A stretch of DNA of 64,000 nt from Bacteroidota bacterium. Its GTDB lineage: Bacteria > Bacteroidota > Bacteroidia > Chitinophagales > Chitinophagaceae. The position numbers and the translations under genes are program-made. The notes below the pieces were generated by a model. It saw only the letters and a program-made list of their open reading frames with translations, ran no database searches and was not told where the DNA came from. The stretch lies in the NCBI GenBank assembly GCA_020161435.1, contig JAIUNV010000001.1:868001-932000 (forward strand), given 5' to 3'. Positions 1-6,935 of the stretch are shown here, piece by piece; positions within the stretch are counted from its first letter, which is position 1; each line of letters opens with the position of its first letter.

Positions 1-140
1 GGCAGGTGTTGAAAGGCAACGGCCCCTGCAACCAGCAACGGTTGGATGCAAGACGCAAGGCCTGGGATGATGGGGCTTGGGTGCGGGAGGCGGCGAAAGC
101 CTACGCCAATAAAGTGCGTTTGAAAAAGGAAGTGGCTTGA
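1..140 (+). CDS. paaA: Phenylacetyl-CoA epoxidase subunit PaaA, C-terminal end (partial)
   Basis: The reading frame enters from the left edge (first full codon at base 3) and stops at the TGA at 138-140. The last 45 residues end in ...AYANKVRLKKEVA, and the segment NGPCNQQRLDARRKAWDDGAW resembles the tail of PaaA, the catalytic di-iron subunit of the ring 1,2-phenylacetyl-CoA epoxidase. Identity rests mainly on the following paaB-paaC-paaD genes, which are its usual partners in the same order. The metal-binding helices lie outside the window. Confidence 0.85.
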   Translation, partial: QVLKGNGPCNQQRLDARRKAWDDGAWVREAAKAYANKVRLKKEVA

Positions 141-170
141 GGAATGAGGAATGCGGAATGAGGAATGCGG
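141..170. repeat. 14-bp tandem repeat (two units)
   Basis: GGAATGAGGAATGC occurs twice in perfect tandem at 141-154 and 155-168, immediately after the paaA stop. It lies just outside the left inverted repeat of the four-helix-bundle cassette and may be a slippage product of the same insertion. Confidence 0.7.
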
Positions 171-203
171 AATGATGATTTATGAATTAAGAATGATGAA
201 TTA
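171..203 (+). repeat. Left inverted repeat of four-helix-bundle cassette
   Basis: Two blocks, AATGATGATTTATGAAT (171-187) and AATGATGAATTA (192-203), are found as exact reverse complements at 602-618 and 593-604 on the other side of the small gene at 221-595. The arrangement is that of a terminal inverted repeat around one gene. Confidence 0.75.
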
Positions 204-220
204 AAATTCAAAGGAATCGC

Positions 221-595
221 ATGAAGGGAGATGACCTGAAACAACGCACAAAGAAGTTTGCATTATCAATTATCAAACTTGCAGAGCAGTTGCCGCATAA
301 CAGGGTAGGTTGGACGTTTACTGATCAGATTATAAGGTCTGCAACTTCCGTGGTAGCAAATTATCGGGCTGCTTGCCGTGCTAAGAGTGATAAGGATTTT
401 ATTTCCAAAATGGAAACGGTTATTGAAGAAGCAGATGAGACTTTGTTTTGGTTGGAAATGATTGACGAGTCCAATATTATAACTGACAAAACAGATCTAT
501 CGCCCATTACGAAAGAGTCCAATGAATTGCTATCCATTTTCGTTGCTTCAGTTAAAACAGTGAAAAGTCGTTTGGATGCTGCCAAGCATTCATAA
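221..595 (+). CDS. Four-helix-bundle protein (23S rRNA intervening-sequence protein family)
   Basis: 124 residues. The pattern at residues 28-52 (RVGWTFTDQIIRSATSVVANY then RAA) and the later EADETLFWLEMI are hallmarks of the four helix bundle / S23 family (TIGR02436), first seen as the protein encoded in rRNA intervening sequences. Members are scattered as solitary genes in Bacteroidota genomes and their biochemical role is unsettled. It sits between paaA and paaB, whose products belong to one complex, so it interrupts an operon. It is flanked by matched inverted repeats, and the right repeat overlaps its stop codon. No role in phenylacetate breakdown is implied. Family confidence is high, function unknown. 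Confidence 0.85.
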   Translation: MKGDDLKQRTKKFALSIIKLAEQLPHNRVGWTFTDQIIRSATSVVANYRAACRAKSDKDFISKMETVIEEADETLFWLEMIDESNIITDKTDLSPITKESNELLSIFVASVKTVKSRLDAAKHS

Positions 596-618
596 TTCAT
601 CATTCATAAATCATCATT
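593..618 (-). repeat. Right inverted repeat of four-helix-bundle cassette
   Basis: Exact reverse complements of the left repeat blocks: TAATTCATCATT (593-604) and ATTCATAAATCATCATT (602-618). The first block contains the TAA stop of the enclosed gene, so the repeat and the coding end are one unit. paaB starts 5 bp later at 623. Confidence 0.75.
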
Positions 619-622
619 TAAT

Positions 623-988
623 ATGGACCATACAATTAAGATGAACAGGTACGGCGATTACGGCGACAGAGAAGCCGCTGGCGGTCAGCAGGAATCGAAA
701 GCAAATGCCAACGAATGGCCGCTCTGGGAAATCTTCATCCGCAGCAAACAGGGCCTCGATCACAAGCATGTGGGCAGCCTGCATGCAGCCGATGCACAAA
801 TGGCCATCGAAAATGCACGGGATGTATACACCCGCCGCATGGAAGGGGTGAGCATATGGGTGGTGGAGAGCAAACACATCCACGCCAGCAATCCCGATGA
901 GGCCGACAGCTTGTACGACCCCGCCAGTGATAAAGTGTACCGGCATCCTACTTTCTATGATTTGCCGGATGAGGTGAAGCACATGTAA
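623..988 (+). CDS. paaB: Phenylacetyl-CoA epoxidase subunit PaaB
   Basis: 121 residues. PaaB is the small subunit that bridges PaaAC heterodimers in the phenylacetyl-CoA epoxidase complex. The segment WPLWEIFIRSKQGLDHKHVGS followed by the LHAADAQMAIENARD stretch and the YTRR block is the recognised family core. About 35 residues precede the core, so the chosen ATG at 623 may give a slightly long N-terminus, but it lies directly behind the right repeat of the inserted cassette. Its own upstream signal was probably displaced by that insertion, and translation must either be reinitiated or depend on a new start. Next gene is paaC, 36 bp away across a palindromic repeat. Confidence 0.93.
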   Translation: MDHTIKMNRYGDYGDREAAGGQQESKANANEWPLWEIFIRSKQGLDHKHVGSLHAADAQMAIENARDVYTRRMEGVSIWVVESKHIHASNPDEADSLYDPASDKVYRHPTFYDLPDEVKHM

Positions 989-1009
989 CCCCCAACCCCT
1001 AAAGGGGAG
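989..1009. repeat. C5/G5 palindromic repeat, copy 1 (paaB-paaC gap)
   Basis: CCCCC AA CCCC T AAA GGGG AG: a C-block, a second C-block and a matching G-block that form a short hairpin (996-999 with 1004-1007). It fills most of the 36-bp gap between paaB and paaC. The same architecture recurs inside paaC and after it. Confidence 0.65.
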
Positions 1010-1024
1010 TTTAAGAACGAAACA

Positions 1025-1774
1025 ATGAAAGAATACTTGTTGCACTTGGCAGATGATGCGTTGGTGATGAGTCAAAGACTGAGCGAATGGACCGGCCATG
1101 GGCCAGTGCTGGAGCAGGATATTGCCCTCACCAATATTGCGCTGGACTACCTGGGGCAATCCCGCATGTGGTATCAATATGCGGCCAACATAATGGGGGA
1201 TGGCGCCACAGAAGACAGCCTTGCCATGCTGCGGTTGGAACATGAATTCAAGAATCACCTGCTGGTGGAATTGCCGAATGCGATGCCTTCGGGCCGCGAT
1301 TGGGCGTTTACCGTGTGCAAGGTGTTTTTCTTTAGTGCCTACCAACACGCATTGATGCAGCAGTTGCAGCAATGCACTGATGAAGAAGTACAGGGTATTG
1401 CTGCAAAAAGTTTGAAGGAAGTAACCTATCACCTGCGGTGGAGCCGCGAATGGATATTGCGCCTCGGCGATGGTACAACAGAAAGCCATCAACGCATGCA
1501 GCAGGCATTGCAGGCTTGTTGGCCATTTACCGGCGAACTGTTTGAAGTGCCGCCGTATGAACAAGGCTGGGTAGACTATGCCGCTATCAAAAAAAACTGG
1601 ATGAGCGAAGTGCAGCAAACACTTGCTGAGGCTACCATCTCCTCCCCCGCAGGGGGAGGCCGGGAGGGGGCTTTTCAAACCGGTGGCCTGCATGGCCGTC
1701 ATACCGAATACCTGGGCTATCTGCTGGCAGAGATGCAGTATTTGCAACGGGCTTATCCGAATAGTGAGTGGTGA
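1025..1774 (+). CDS. paaC: Phenylacetyl-CoA epoxidase subunit PaaC
   Basis: 249 residues, close to the family norm. PaaC is the structural ferritin-like partner of PaaA in the ring epoxidase. Family blocks are visible: DALVMSQRLSEWTGHGPVLE near residue 11, DIALTNIALDYLGQSRMW near 37, and the C-terminal HTEYLGYLLAEMQYLQRAYP. Between about residues 205 and 220 the protein contains SSPAGGGREGAF, which is encoded by a palindromic C5/G5 repeat lying in frame. This looks like a repeat insertion tolerated in a surface loop just before the conserved GG-HTE segment. The gene follows paaB and precedes paaD. Confidence 0.94.
   Translation: MKEYLLHLADDALVMSQRLSEWTGHGPVLEQDIALTNIALDYLGQSRMWYQYAANIMGDGATEDSLAMLRLEHEFKNHLLVELPNAMPSGRDWAFTVCKVFFFSAYQHALMQQLQQCTDEEVQGIAAKSLKEVTYHLRWSREWILRLGDGTTESHQRMQQALQACWPFTGELFEVPPYEQGWVDYAAIKKNWMSEVQQTLAEATISSPAGGGREGAFQTGGLHGRHTEYLGYLLAEMQYLQRAYPNSEW
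1641..1670. repeat. C5/G5 palindromic repeat, copy 2 (in frame inside paaC)
   Basis: CCTCCCCC GCA GGGGGAGG is a perfect 8-bp hairpin (1641-1648 with 1652-1659), followed by CCGGGAGGGGG. Read on the minus strand it has the same order as the copies at 989 and 1786: C-block, spacer, C-block, three-base loop, G-block. It adds roughly ten residues to PaaC without breaking the frame. Confidence 0.75.
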
Positions 1775-1785
1775 TTTTTTAGCAA

Positions 1786-1808
1786 CCCCCTAGCCCCCTA
1801 AAGGGGGA
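1786..1808. repeat. C5/G5 palindromic repeat, copy 3 (after paaC)
   Basis: CCCCCT AG CCCCCT AAA GGGGGA. The second C-block (1794-1798) pairs with the G-block (1803-1807). It lies 11 bp after the paaC stop. It could act as a weak hairpin in the transcript, but there is no T-run after it. Confidence 0.7.
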
Positions 1809-1866
1809 ATAAAGCGTTCTATAAATTGAATTTATGAGCAGAAGGTGAGACCATCTTAGTTTTAGA

Positions 1867-1894
1867 ACCACAAACCACAAACCACAAACCACAA
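1867..1894. repeat. 7-bp tandem repeat upstream of paaD
   Basis: ACCACAA is present four times in perfect tandem, then decays into an A/C-rich tract up to about 1911. It occupies the paaC-paaD gap and leaves no ATG in the paaD frame, which bears on the choice of paaD start. Confidence 0.7.
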
Positions 1895-1937
1895 ACAAAA
1901 AACAACAAACATCAAACCGTCTGTTACATACGAATCA

Positions 1938-2405
1938 TTGACTGCCTTGCTGCAAACAGTGGTCGATCCGGAAATACCGGTGCTCACCATTGCTGAAATG
2001 GGCATGCTGCGGGGTGTCCAGTGGCAGGAAGCAACGGGGGAGTGGGAAGTGTTGATTACACCTACCTACTCGGGCTGCCCCGCTACCGATATGATTCGGG
2101 CACAAATACGCATGACGTTATTGGAAAACGGCATCAGTAATGTTCGCATTACGCAAGTGCTGTCACCTGCATGGACCACAGATTGGATGACGGACACTGC
2201 CAAAAAAAAACTGCGGCAATACGGCATAGCGCCACCTGTGGGTAAAAGTATAGATGGAGCATTGCTGGAAAATACAGTTGTGCTATGCCCCAGGTGTGGC
2301 AGCAGCAACACGCATTTGGTGAGTGCATTCAGCAGCACTGCCTGCAAGGCTTTTTATACCTGCAATGAATGTCTTGAGCCTTTTGATCATTTTAAGTGTC
2401 ACTGA
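1938..2405 (+). CDS. paaD: Phenylacetate-CoA oxygenase accessory protein PaaD
   Basis: 155 residues from a TTG at 1938. No in-frame ATG exists in the repeat tract just upstream, and the conserved LLQTVVDPEIPVLTIAEMG block begins only five residues in. The N-terminal half is a DUF59/MIP18 domain. The C-terminal part is a zinc ribbon with CPRCG (about residue 115) and CNEC, ending in EPFDHFKCH. PaaD is needed for assembly or maturation of the PaaABC epoxidase metal centre. The true start could be a nearby non-ATG codon slightly upstream. Confidence 0.9.
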   Translation: MTALLQTVVDPEIPVLTIAEMGMLRGVQWQEATGEWEVLITPTYSGCPATDMIRAQIRMTLLENGISNVRITQVLSPAWTTDWMTDTAKKKLRQYGIAPPVGKSIDGALLENTVVLCPRCGSSNTHLVSAFSSTACKAFYTCNECLEPFDHFKCH

Positions 2406-2466
2406 GTAGTGCATGTCGAAGGCTGTATATTTATCACGTTCGTTATCTTAAATCAGTAGTGAGAAT

Positions 2467-3246
2467 ATGGAAATGCCCATTGTATTTGAACGTATAGGAA
2501 ACGTTGGAAAAATTACGCTGAACCGGCCGGCAAAATTCAATGCCTTCAACCGCGAAATGGCCTTGCAAATGCAGGAAGTGCTCGATGAGTGTGCCAGGGC
2601 GCAAGACATTCGTGCCGTATACATCACGGGCAATGGCAAAGCATTTTGTGCCGGGCAAGATTTGGCCGAAGTAACCGACCCCAACGGGCCGGGTATGAAC
2701 CGCATTTTGAGTGAGCATTACAACCCTATTGTATCCAAAATAAAATGGTTGGAAAAACCCGTGGTAGCTGCGGTTAATGGTGTGGCTGCAGGTGCCGGCG
2801 CCAACATTGCTTTGTGCTGCGATATTGTTGTAGCTGCGCAATCGGCTTCTTTTATACAGGCATTTTCCGGCATTGGCCTTATACCCGATAGTGGCGGCAC
2901 GTTTATGCTGCCCCGATTGGTGGGTTGGCAAAAAGCAACTGCCCTTATGATGCTTGGCGATAAAGTGCCTGCAGCCGAAGCCGAACGCATAGGCATGGTT
3001 TATAAAGTATTCGAAGACGAGCAGTTTGCCACTTCCTCGTGGCAGTTGGCCGAACGTTTGTCGGCCATGCCTACCAAGGCCTTGGGCATGACGAAGCTGG
3101 CACTGCGTTGGTCTTTCGCACATACCTTTAAAGAGCAGTTGGAAAATGAAGACAAGTTGCAACAGCGGGCTGCCGCTACTGCCGATTTCAAAGAAGGCGT
3201 AGCCGCATTTCTCGAAAAACGTACACCAAACTTTACCGGCGAATGA
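2467..3246 (+). CDS. paaG: 2-(1,2-epoxy-1,2-dihydrophenyl)acetyl-CoA isomerase, enoyl-CoA hydratase family
   Basis: 259 residues, crotonase fold. PaaG converts the ring epoxide formed by PaaABC to the oxepin-CoA. Key segments: GKAFCAGQDLAE (residues 58-69), close to the E. coli PaaG version; the oxyanion-hole glycine run AGAGANIALC (109-117); and GLIPDSGG with Asp141 at the catalytic position. Nothing is placed where crotonases carry their second acid, which is typical of PaaG rather than hydratases. Its TGA overlaps the paaI ATG by four bases (3243-3246), so the two are translationally coupled. Confidence 0.9.
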   Translation: MEMPIVFERIGNVGKITLNRPAKFNAFNREMALQMQEVLDECARAQDIRAVYITGNGKAFCAGQDLAEVTDPNGPGMNRILSEHYNPIVSKIKWLEKPVVAAVNGVAAGAGANIALCCDIVVAAQSASFIQAFSGIGLIPDSGGTFMLPRLVGWQKATALMMLGDKVPAAEAERIGMVYKVFEDEQFATSSWQLAERLSAMPTKALGMTKLALRWSFAHTFKEQLENEDKLQQRAAATADFKEGVAAFLEKRTPNFTGE

Positions 3247-3692
3247 GTAGCAATCCCGAACAGGCCGACCTGATTGTAGACATGATGCTGAACAACGATG
3301 CTTTCAGTCGTTGGCTCGGCATCAAAGTGGTGGATATAATGCCCGGCTACTGCCAGTTACAAATGCTGGTAACAGAAGATATGTGCAACGGTTTTTCCAT
3401 TGCGCATGGTGGCATTGCTTTTTCATTGGGGGATAGCTGCTGCTCTTTTGCGGTGAATGCACATGGTCGTAAAGCCGTGTCCGTTGAAACATCCGTCAAT
3501 CAGTTCAAAGCCTTGCAACCCGGCGATTCCATTACCTGCACTTGTAAGGAAGAATCGCTGGGCAAAAAGCTGGGGGTGTACACTGCAGAAATCATCAACC
3601 AGGATGCGGTACGCATTGCTTTGTTTAAAGGCACTTATTACCGCAGCGAAAAGCGATGGATAGAACCCGAAGACCTGGCCGGAAATGCTTAG
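3243..3692 (+). CDS. paaI: Hydroxyphenylacetyl-CoA thioesterase PaaI
   Basis: 149 residues, hotdog fold. PaaI removes CoA from dead-end or excess intermediates of the phenylacetate pathway. The HGG at residues 55-57 and LGD with Asp64 are the active-site elements of the PaaI group. It starts inside the paaG stop codon (ATGA overlap). The operon ends here, because the next gene is on the opposite strand. Confidence 0.9.
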   Translation: MSSNPEQADLIVDMMLNNDAFSRWLGIKVVDIMPGYCQLQMLVTEDMCNGFSIAHGGIAFSLGDSCCSFAVNAHGRKAVSVETSVNQFKALQPGDSITCTCKEESLGKKLGVYTAEIINQDAVRIALFKGTYYRSEKRWIEPEDLAGNA

Positions 3693-3695
3693 GGC

Positions 3696-4046
3696 TTAAG
3701 ATTCTTCTACATGCAATTGATGAAAAAACCGATGTGCTACAGGAGCTAGTAACAAACTCACACTGGTAAGCAGCGTGATGCCGCTGTACAAAGCATACAA
3801 TGAAGAAAACAACTTGCCATAGTTACTCGGAAAGTCAACAATTACAGGCCCCATTCCACTGAGCAACATAGCTGCATTGTGAAAGCAATCCATCCAACTA
3901 TAGGCATTGGTAGTAGTGAATCGAAAGCCAACTGTGCCAATGAATAAACTCACTAAGAGTATTGCCAAACACCAAACCATATTGCGCCAAATACGGCTGA
4001 GAAAAACTTTTCGGCTGGCAAGTGGTTGTCGTTTATGTTCGTACAT
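3696..4046 (-). CDS. Small membrane protein, unknown function
   Basis: 116 residues with three likely membrane segments: about 24-43 (MVWCLAILLVSLFIGTVGF), 57-72 (a shorter hydrophobic stretch around AAMLLSGMGPVIV) and 83-103 (ALYSGITLLTSVSLLLAPVA). The short central segment could be a re-entrant loop. I do not recognise a named family. It sits on the minus strand between paaI and paaY, ending 3 bp from the paaI stop, so the two genes converge with no terminator between. Confidence 0.6.
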   Translation of the reverse strand: MYEHKRQPLASRKVFLSRIWRNMVWCLAILLVSLFIGTVGFRFTTTNAYSWMDCFHNAAMLLSGMGPVIVDFPSNYGKLFSSLYALYSGITLLTSVSLLLAPVAHRFFHQLHVEES

Positions 4047-4144
4047 CGGTAAAAAAGAAATAAACTGTTCAATAAAAGAAATGTACGAAGAATCACTGAT
4101 TCAATATCCGGCTTCGCTGGGTACAATTCACTTATTTTAGTTGT

Positions 4145-4744
4145 ATGTTTTACGCATTCAAAGGTTTTGTTCCAGTGGTACATCCTTCCAGTTTTGTACA
4201 TCCGCAGGCAGTGGTTACAGGCAATGTCATCATTGGTAAAAATTGCTACATCGGGCCGGGTGCAGCGTTGCGTGGCGATTGGGGCGGCATCATTCTCGAA
4301 GATGGTTGCAATGTGCAGGAAAACTGTACCATTCATATGTTTCCCGGTAAAACAGTATTGTTGAGAGCCGGTGCTCATATCGGGCATGGAGCAGTTATTC
4401 ACGGTGCACAAATTGGTGCCAACTGTTTGATAGGCATGAATGCGGTAGTGATGGACAATGTGGTTCTTGGTGAAGGTTGCATTGTTGGTGCCCTCACCTT
4501 CATTCGCGAAGGAGAGCAAATACCGGATCGGAGTTTGGTGGTGGGTAATCCAGGTAAAATCATCAGGCAAGTTTCAGACGAGATGTTGGCGTGGAAAACG
4601 AAGGGTACACAACTCTATCAGCAACTGCCGGCAGAGATGTATGCCGACGCTACACCCTGCGAACCTTTAACAGCACTGCCTTCCAATCGGCCTGCACAAG
4701 AACTGTTGTTTGAGAACTGGGAGAAAATAAAATCAATGAGCTAA
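4145..4744 (+). CDS. paaY: Hexapeptide-repeat protein PaaY, gamma-carbonic-anhydrase-like
   Basis: 199 residues. The left-handed beta-helix signature is visible as repeated [VI]-G-x-x-x-x units through residues 18-130. Three histidines in the gamma-carbonic anhydrase metal positions are present in CTIHMF, IGHGAV and VIHGAQ. PaaY is a thioesterase that hydrolyses ring-cleavage CoA thioesters formed when the pathway stalls. The C-terminal tail after residue 130 is helical, as in this family. Its placement near paaABCDGI, separated only by a small opposite-strand gene, supports PaaY over a generic gamma-carbonic anhydrase. Confidence 0.88.
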   Translation: MFYAFKGFVPVVHPSSFVHPQAVVTGNVIIGKNCYIGPGAALRGDWGGIILEDGCNVQENCTIHMFPGKTVLLRAGAHIGHGAVIHGAQIGANCLIGMNAVVMDNVVLGEGCIVGALTFIREGEQIPDRSLVVGNPGKIIRQVSDEMLAWKTKGTQLYQQLPAEMYADATPCEPLTALPSNRPAQELLFENWEKIKSMS

Positions 4745-4770
4745 TGAGCTAATTTGCCAATGTGCTAATG
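4736..4770. repeat. Short GCTAATG-type direct repeats after paaY
   Basis: The sequence around the paaY stop contains repeated GAGCTAAT and GTGCTAATG units (gagctaatgagctaattt, then gccaatgtgctaatg). Similar GCTAAT-rich strings are common between genes in this phylum. The paaY stop codon lies inside the first unit. Confidence 0.5.
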
Positions 4771-4825
4771 CCGACTTATGATTGATTGGCGGCATTCATT
4801 TTTCACGAAACTGTCTTTTTTTAAT

Positions 4826-6163
4826 ATGAAGCCTTTTCTTTTCTCCATATTCTTTTGTTGCTTTTTAATGAGCAACGCACAAGTATTGCCACTCAGAGAG
4901 CAGGCTCGTGTAACCGATGAAATTACTGCCGACAGAATCAACAACCTGCTGCCGCAGCTCATGCAACGAACAGGTATTGATATGTGGGTGATTATTAGCC
5001 GGGAGTACAATGAAGACCCCATATTGAAAACCATGCTGCCTGCTACCTGGCTGAGTGCAAGGCGTACTACCATGCTGGTGTTTTACCTCAACCCTGCCAC
5101 GAAGCAGTTGGAGAAGATGGCCATTGCCCGCTACAATGTGGGCGAAAACATCAAAGCCAATTGGGACATGCAGCGCTTCCCCGATCAGTGGGATGCATTG
5201 ATGAACATCATCACCACCCGTAATCCGAAAAAGATTGGCTTAAATACATCCAAAGACTATGGCCATGCCGATGGTATTGATCATACGCACTATGACCAAT
5301 TTATGCAAAAGCTGCCTGCAGCATTCAAGAGCAAAGTGGTGAGTGCAGAACCACTGGGTGTGGCGTGGTTAGAAACCCGTACCGAACGGGAAATGCAGTA
5401 CTACACGCAGCTCGTCAACATGACGCATAAAATCATTGAAGAAGGTTTTTCTGAAAAAGTAATTACACCCGGCGTTACTACTACCGACGATGTGGTGTGG
5501 TGGTTCCGGCAAAAAATCCGCGACTTGGGTTTGGATACCTGGTTTCATACCAGTGTAGCGGTACAACGCAGTGATAGCAACAGTTTCGAACACCTGCGGG
5601 CTTTCAGCGATAGGCCTAAAGAAGACCTCATTCGCCCCGGCGATTTGCTGCATGTAGACATTGGCATTACTTACCTGCGCCTCAATACAGATATTCAACA
5701 ACATGCTTACGTGTTGAAGCCCGGCGAGAAAAATGCGCCAGCCGATTTGCAAAAAGCCTTTGCCCAAAGCAATCGCCTGCAGGATATTTTAACCAGTCAG
5801 TTTGTGCTCGGCAGAACGGGCAATCAAATCTTAAAAGGCGCTTTGGATCAGGCAAAGGCAGAAGGCATTGTAGCCAGCATTTACACGCATCCGTTGGGCT
5901 TGCATGGTCATGCTGCGGGCCCCACCATTGGCATGTGGGATATGCAAAATGGTGTGCCCGGTAGCGGCGATTATCCATTGTATTACAACACCGCTTACAG
6001 TATCGAACTCAATAGTTCATCAGATATTCCTTCGTGGAAAAAGAACATTCGCATCATGCTCGAAGAAGATGGTTATTTCGATCAGTCGGGTTTTCGATAC
6101 ATCAACGGACGGCAAAAGCAACTTTATCTGATACCACGTGTGGTGGGCAACAATGCCGATTGA
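4826..6163 (+). CDS. Secreted M24-family metallopeptidase (Xaa-Pro aminopeptidase type)
   Basis: 445 residues from the ATG at 4826, which opens a clear signal peptide (KPFLFSIFFCCFLMSNA then Q). An in-frame ATG at 4778 would put sixteen extra residues before it. The pita-bread metal ligands can be followed: Asp in HVDIG, Asp eleven residues later in LNTDIQQ, His in THPLGLHGHAAGP, Glu in YSIELNSS and Glu in IMLEEDG. The N-terminal creatinase-like domain occupies about residues 25-200. Expected role is periplasmic removal of N-terminal residues before proline, although substrate specificity cannot be read from the sequence. Confidence 0.87.
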   Translation: MKPFLFSIFFCCFLMSNAQVLPLREQARVTDEITADRINNLLPQLMQRTGIDMWVIISREYNEDPILKTMLPATWLSARRTTMLVFYLNPATKQLEKMAIARYNVGENIKANWDMQRFPDQWDALMNIITTRNPKKIGLNTSKDYGHADGIDHTHYDQFMQKLPAAFKSKVVSAEPLGVAWLETRTEREMQYYTQLVNMTHKIIEEGFSEKVITPGVTTTDDVVWWFRQKIRDLGLDTWFHTSVAVQRSDSNSFEHLRAFSDRPKEDLIRPGDLLHVDIGITYLRLNTDIQQHAYVLKPGEKNAPADLQKAFAQSNRLQDILTSQFVLGRTGNQILKGALDQAKAEGIVASIYTHPLGLHGHAAGPTIGMWDMQNGVPGSGDYPLYYNTAYSIELNSSSDIPSWKKNIRIMLEEDGYFDQSGFRYINGRQKQLYLIPRVVGNNAD

Positions 6164-6164
6164 T

Positions 6165-6596
6165 TTAGCTCACTAAAAAAGCATCGCCATCCGTAACAGG
6201 TTTGCATAAATCTGCAATCGTTTTTTGGCGGCAGAGTTGCTCAAATCCATCCCGAACTTTTTTATAATCGTTATGGATGGGGCAGGGGTGAAGGTGCGAA
6301 CATTGGCTCAATCCAAGACCACATGCTGTAAACAATTCTTCTCCATCTATGGCGTGTACTATGCGAATAATTGGCTGCGCCAATTGCACATCAGTAATGT
6401 AAAAGCCGCCATTGGGTCCTTTGGCGCTGTGAATGATGTTGGCCTTCACCAGCTTTTGCAAAAGCTTGCCAACGGTATGTTCGTTTTCATCAATGGCGGC
6501 TGCTACTTCCACCATGCCAAAGCGTTGTGGGCCTGCCACATGGCTGGCTAAATACAACACGGCTTTGATAGCGGCTTTACAAGTAATGCTCAACAT
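6165..6596 (-). CDS. Rrf2-family transcriptional regulator with three-cysteine cluster site
   Basis: 143 residues. The winged helix-turn-helix spans about residues 25-67. Cys92, Cys99 and Cys105 lie in CGLGLSQCSHLHPCPIH, the position where NsrR and IscR hold an Fe-S cluster. It is the last gene of the minus-strand operon that begins with ric, 11 bp after the DUF59 gene, so the regulator travels with its likely targets. NsrR-type members sense nitric oxide and IscR-type members sense Fe-S status; the ric/hemerythrin neighbours favour nitric oxide or iron-sulfur damage. The 26-bp palindrome at the operon head (10315-10340) is its obvious candidate site, by inference. Confidence 0.85.
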   Translation of the reverse strand: MLSITCKAAIKAVLYLASHVAGPQRFGMVEVAAAIDENEHTVGKLLQKLVKANIIHSAKGPNGGFYITDVQLAQPIIRIVHAIDGEELFTACGLGLSQCSHLHPCPIHNDYKKVRDGFEQLCRQKTIADLCKPVTDGDAFLVS

Positions 6597-6607
6597 AGGG
6601 GCACAAT

Positions 6608-6934
6608 TTATCGATCCAAAATGGATTTACCGGCTTCGCTGATGCGGTCGGGTGTCCAGCGGCTGTCGAAGTCCAGCGTTACTGCTGCACTGAAGTTCGG
6701 AAAGGTTTCTTGCAGCGCCTGCTGTACCCGATTGGTAATGGCTTCACCCAATGGGCAAAAAGCAGTAGTGAGCGTCATCCGGCAATATATTTTTTGCGCT
6801 GCCACATCCACATCTATTTGTTCTATCAATCCTAAATCAATCACACTCACTCCCATTTCCGGATCGAGTACGGAGTAAAGTTGCTCCACTGCTTGGGCGC
6901 AGTAATCGGGTCGGTTGGTAGTGATGGCGTACAT
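6608..6934 (-). CDS. DUF59/MIP18-family protein (iron-sulfur assembly type)
   Basis: 108 residues from the ATG at 6934, one base after the stop of the upstream gene. A further ATG at 6958 would overlap that gene. The DUF59 core is visible as LDPEMGVSVIDLGLI at about residues 25-39. A conserved cysteine sits in LTTAFCPLGEAI. Single-domain members (SufT/PaaD type) assist Fe-S cluster assembly or transfer. Sitting in an operon with Ric and an Fe-S-type Rrf2 regulator fits a repair role, which is inference from context. Confidence 0.8.
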   Translation of the reverse strand: MYAITTNRPDYCAQAVEQLYSVLDPEMGVSVIDLGLIEQIDVDVAAQKIYCRMTLTTAFCPLGEAITNRVQQALQETFPNFSAAVTLDFDSRWTPDRISEAGKSILDR

Positions 6935-6935
6935 A

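Noticed and set aside
614..1747. Long minus-strand open frame opposite paaB and paaC
   Set aside because: It mirrors two well-supported paa genes; composition is Cys/His-rich as expected from a shadow frame and it has no family motif.
1784..1812. Terminator after paaC
   Set aside because: The hairpin has no T-run and paaD follows in the same operon; it belongs to the repeat family.
4826..6163. M24 protein as part of the paa pathway
   Set aside because: It is a secreted peptidase separated by a repeat-rich gap; only neighbourhood would link it.
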